This document shows, in pieces, positions 49,201 through 55,200 of a stretch of DNA of 64,000 nucleotides. Position numbers and translations under genes: made by a program. Each line of letters begins with the position of its first letter. Position 1 is the first letter of the stretch. Source of the DNA: Limnoperna fortunei (taxonomy: Eukaryota > Mollusca > Bivalvia > Mytilida > Modiolidae); contig OX104122.1 in assembly GCA_944474755.1 (NCBI GenBank), positions 6,845,223-6,909,222 on the forward strand, in the 5' to 3' direction. The notes beneath the pieces were generated by a model. That model was not told where the DNA came from, did no database searches, and saw nothing but the letters and a program-made list of their open reading frames with translations.

Positions 49201-52200
49201 ACAATATAAAACAATCAGTCAGAGGATCAGACTTGTACAAACACTGTACCAGTACACCATACAATATAAAACAATCAGTCATGGTCAGACTTGTACAAAC
49301 ACTGTACCAGTACGCCATACAATATAAAACAATCAGTCAGAGGGTCAGACTTGTACAAACACTGTACCAGTACACCATACAATATAAAACAATCAGTCAG
49401 AGAGTCAGACTTGTACAAACACTGTACCAGTACACTATACAATATAAAACGATCAATCAGAGGGTCAGACTTGTGCAAACACTGTACCAGTACACCATAC
49501 AATATAAAGCAATCAGTCAGAGGATCAGACTTGTACAAACACTGTACCAGTACACTATACAATATAAAACAACCAGTCAGGGGGTCAGACTTGTACAAAC
49601 ACTGTACCAGTACACCATACAATATAAAGCAATCAGTCTGATGGTCAGACTTGTACAAACACTGTACCAGTACACTATACAATATAAAGCAATCAGTCCA
49701 TAGGGTCAGACTTGTACAAACACTGTACCAGTACACCATACAATATAAAACAATCAGTCAGAGGGTCAGACTTGTACAAACACTGTACCAGTACACCATA
49801 CAATATAAAGCAACCAGTCAGAGGGTCAGACTTGTACAAACACTGTACCAGTACACCATACAATATAAAGCAACCAGTCAGTGGGTCAGACTTGTACAAA
49901 CACTGTACCAGTACACCATACAATATAAAGCAATCAGTCAGAGGGTCAGACTTGTACAAACACTGTACCAGTACACCATACAATATAAAGCAATCAGTCA
50001 GAGGGTCAGACTTGTACAAACACTGTACCAGTACACCATACAATATAAAACAACCAGTCAGAGGGTCAGACTTGTACAAACACTGTACCAGTACACTATA
50101 CAATATAAAACAATCAGTCAGAGGGTCAGACTTGTACAAACACTGTACCAGTACACCATACAATATAAAGCAATCAGTCAGAGGGTCAGACTTGTACAAA
50201 CACTGTACCAGTACACCATACAATATAAAGCAATCAGTCAGAGGGTCAGACTTGTACAAACACTGTACCAGTACACCATACAATATAAAGCAATCAGTCA
50301 GAGGGTCAGACTTGTACAAACACTGTACCAGTACACTATACAATATAAAGCAACCAGTCAGAGGATCAGACTTGTACAAACACTGTACCAGTACACCATA
50401 CAATATAAAGCATTCAGTCAGATAGTCAGACTTGTACAAACACTGTACCAGTACACCATACAATTTAAAGCAACCAGTCAGAGGGTCAGACTTATACAAA
50501 CAAACTGTACCGGTACACCATGAAAAATGAACGATTAGTCGATGAATTAATATCGACATGACTCATTTATTAATTGTAAATTCTAAGAGTTATCTTCCCT
50601 ATGTCTTATATGATATTAGGATCCATGTTATATTTATTATTTATAGTTTTATCAACATATGTATACACAATAGCAGAGACATTTTTTGTCTCCATTGGAA
50701 GCATTTACATTGAATTTCAATTTGTTTATTATATGCCATTATGTCATCAATATCAGTTTTGTTTCCACATGTTTCATGCTCATAAAGTGTGAGATAATCA
50801 ATATTACATTTGATTGGAAAGGTATCAACAGTAATTTTATCCCGTAGGCAACCATCATCGTCTGTAAAGGTTTTTACATTTAAATCTACTCTGAAAGCAC
50901 TGGGCCAATTAAAACCAAACTTGGTCAGAATGTTCAATAGATGGGCCTTTACAAAGTTTTAGTTTTTTTTTATTGGTAAACTAAAATGACTGCCATGTAG
51001 CAAAGGACTCGAAAGGAAAAAGTTTTAAAAGGTCTTTTCTACAACTTGTTAACAGACAAAATTTACTAGCAATACTGTTTAGATGGTCTTTATAAATTTT
51101 CTGTTTTTGTTCCAATTGGAAATTCAAAATGGTGGCCATTAAGGACCAATTTAAACACAGAACACTATAGAAGGTTTAAAAGATTTCTTCTCTGAAACCG
51201 CTTTGCCAGTTGCAATAAAACCTCTTTTTAACAGCTTCTTCTCTCTTCCCTAAAACTGGTTAACCAATGGAAACAAAGTCATCAGGACTATTGATCAGAT
51301 GATTCTCTGCAGTTTTTTATGAAACTAAATAGCAAGATTCATTGGATGGTCTCAACAAAGATAATGTTATTTAAAATTACAGGACTTCGTTTAACATGTC
51401 ATCTTCATGGCATATATAAATTAGGTGAGGGTTACATACCAGTGAGAGCTTCTGGATAAAGAAAGTTATTCTTCAATGTTTTTAGAGTTGTTAATTACAT
51501 AGGTAGGATATTTGACATCCTGCTTATACAAATCTAAAACTTAGACATCTTTATTTCTGTATATAGATGAGCAGTTTTGGCCAGAAGACCCTAGAATGCA
51601 ACAGCTCTTTGCAAAGATGTCAGCAGATGGAAATATACAGAAAGAGGATCTTTTCAAAGTTTGGCGACAACCAAAATTCAGTGAAATTAACAAACATAAA
51701 GAATTTATCTTTGACATGCTTATTCATCTCGACATTTTGTCAGAGCAGCGTCGCTATTATATAGAAACAGGAAGTGGATTACCTCCCGATGAATACCTTG
51801 TTCCGTGCATGCTGACAAGGAAAAATGAAACCAGTTACATGATGAAGGAGTGTACCTCTAATAGAGCCATCGGTTTGGCATTCGTGTTTAAAGGCGCCAT
51901 AATACCTCCAGCTTTACCAAATCGTCTGATTAGTGCATGCCTTAGTATGTGGTCTGTCAAAGAATATAATGGAAGAAGACTTTTGTTTTCAGGGTTTGTG
52001 GCCTTTTCCAGGGATAAATTTCATGACATTGTTGTTTCTGTAGAAAGTAATAGAATTTTAGTATACATGATACACAAGAATTCCAAAGATTTGATAGTTC
52101 GTGATATTGCTACTGGTGTTCGAGAATGCATCAGCACCACCTTGCAGAGAATTTCGGAATTTTACCAGTCGTCCATCAGTCCTAAAACACCGGGTCAAGA

Positions 52201-55200
52201 ATTACCATTCCACGTTGAGTTTGCATGCTCAAACCCGAACTGTTACATGTTTGTGTCAGAAACTGATGTTGTGTCTTATAAAGCACATGTATGTCCCACA
52301 CACAGAAAAAAGGTGGATGTGGATGTATGGTATCAAAACAAGGTACTATATTTAAAACAATAGATGTGAATTATCTCCCTTATTATCTGAATAATTATTG
52401 TAAAAAAGAAGATCAAAACACTATAGCTGCAGTTATTATGTCTCCACCCACATGGTGGGGAGACATATTGTTTTTGTCCTGTCTGTCTGTTCGTCACAAA
52501 GTTATACCACTTCTTATTTTGTCACTGAACTCCTCACCCTATTTTTAAAATAACTGAAATTGAATGACAGTAACTATGAAAATTTCATTTGATCTACATA
52601 AACTCTAGAAGAGTTGTACACAGAGAGGACAGTTTAGGAACTACAGTTTGGTTTGGTTTGCCAAAAAATGGCAAAACTGGCATTTAAGGCCAAAGTATAA
52701 ATAACAAACAAAAGTAGATTGAATAAAAAAGACAATTATAAAAATGGTAATAATCACTATTATCTGTTTTTTTTTTGTTATAGACTATTGAGACTTGTGC
52801 CAGCACATGTGAAGGTAAGACAATGAACAGATAGATAATAGAGTATCAGCGTAAGAACAAAATATGAGAACCCAAAACCAGAAATGGGTTGACATTACTA
52901 GTCATCCTCAAAAGTATAATTGTGATCAACACCAGAAAAGGGGATGAGAATTGTATCGCTCTTGACAACCCGGATTCACTATTAAAACTAGTGTGATTGA
53001 CAACCCCAAACATTATTTGCATTTACAAATTATGACTGGCAAAGAATTTGTGTATTGAAAACAGTGTTATAGGAAATAATGCTGTTGAAGAAGGAAGTTT
53101 AGGCTATGTTGATTTGCCCAGTTAAATAAAACAATAATAGAACCCTTAATCAGTGGACGTCCGAAATTGTCAACTTGCTTGCTAAAAAACTCGGGAAAGA
53201 CAACCCACGGAAGTTGACAACTCTGGATGTCCACCTCTTAAGATGGCCATAACTGTATATATTTTTTATTCTCTGATTTTGACGTAATATTTCAACCGCT
53301 TGTCCGGTGTGGAAAAAGAATTTCTCGTCACTTGTGAGTTTGTTGTTCTCAGCATTTGATTGGTTAAAAATAATAACGCCACAATAAGAACTCATGATGT
53401 CATAAACAAAACACCTTCAATTTACCGCGTATTCACGTCATGAACGTAAAATTGGGGTTGGGAGAATTTGTACTTCGTTTCGCAAATTTACTACTTTTTA
53501 AAATTAGAGAAACAGAATCTTACATTAGTACTCGTGGATTATCGGATTAATCCAATCTCGATAGTGAAATTATGGAAATTTAACTATCTCTATTGGAAAA
53601 ATCTGATAATCCACTCGTACCAATGTAAGATCCTATATTCACAGACACTGCAGATTGGCATTGCCTCTACTGCATAAAAGGTGTTAGAGTAATCAGATTG
53701 TCAGTTGTGTCATGGCATATCACTAACTGAATCAAATAAATTGTAGCTTAGACCATGATGCTCTCTTGACTTTAAAAAGCTACCTATAGTCATAAACCTT
53801 GTACTATGACACAGTTTTATCCCTACATGAAAATAAAACATACTTGGTCATGCATTATTTACATTGTAAAGCAAAAGTCTGATAGTTTTTTTTTATTTTT
53901 ATTATAGATAATAAGTTGTTGTTTTTTACCTGAATGTTAAACCTTATAATGGCAAGTTTAAAAATCATTCTAGGTTTGAGTGCACATGCTCTTCTTAAGA
54001 CTCCAAGTGACCCTGAAATATTGCGATTATCCAAGCATCTATCTCTTGAAAAAGTGAAACAGTTAGTCACGCATTTAGGCATTCAACATCAGCAGTGTGA
54101 AGATATCCATGATAGCTATGCAACAGATGTGCCGATGGTAAAATTTCTTATATTGATTTTGTGGCGGAACTCGATGAATGGAACATACACAGATTTGGTG
54201 GATCAGTTAAAATGTGTAGGCCACACACCACACATATTGTGTCAGGTATGTTTGTATACATAAATCACTTTTCTCCAAATCGCTTAACAGATATCTTTGA
54301 TGTCCATCTTCCAGTATCAATTCTAGTTAACAGACATCTCTGAAGTCCATCTTCCAGTATCAATTCTAGTTAACAGACATCTCTGATGTCCATGTTCCAG
54401 TATCAATTCTAGTTAACAGACATCTCTGATGTCCATCTTCCAGTATCAATTCTAGTTAACAGACATGTCTGATGTCCATCTTCCAGTATCAATTCTAGTT
54501 AACAGACATCTCTGATGTCCATGTTCCAGTATCAATTCTAGTTAACAGACATCTCTGATGTCCATCTTCCAGTATCAATTCTAGTTAACAGACATCTCTG
54601 AAGTCCATCTTCCAGTATCAATTCTAGTTAACAGACATCTCAGTATCAAATCCAGAAATTTTTTTATAAAAAGTTGAGCTTCTTTTTAATATTTATCGGA
54701 TTCATAGAAAAATAAATGAAAAAGTACGCAATGTAATCATTGTTATAGTCATTCCTTCAGTTTTGTTCATTGTGTTTGTTCAATTGGTGTCTTATGTCGC
54801 TTTCAGTAATTTGCATGACCCTACATCGTGGCGTTTAATTTTTATTGGGGGATGAACTCCTGAGAAAACTGGGCCTTTGGTAGGAAAACTGGCAATCCTT
54901 GTCAATTCAGATTGGAGTTGATTACATCGTACTTGCTGTGGGACGGGAACCCATAATTTCACTGTTTATTGGCATATGCGCAATAAAAGATGACTTACTT
55001 CCTTAACTACTCGGCCGCTTAGGCCTCTTATTCCTTTAGTTTACCTAAGCCATGATGTCAAGCTTGTACACTGATACTTAATTAACAAACATAATTACAC
55101 AAATCGGAATGTAACAAATGTTCATAACTAAACACATACATTGTAGGTTAGACGGATGAAAAGAAAACCTTCAGGTATGTTACACATTAAATTGGATTAT

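Noticed and set aside
38332..50518. CRISPR-like array
   Set aside because: Units are contiguous with no unique spacers, in eukaryotic DNA, so it is a tandem satellite.
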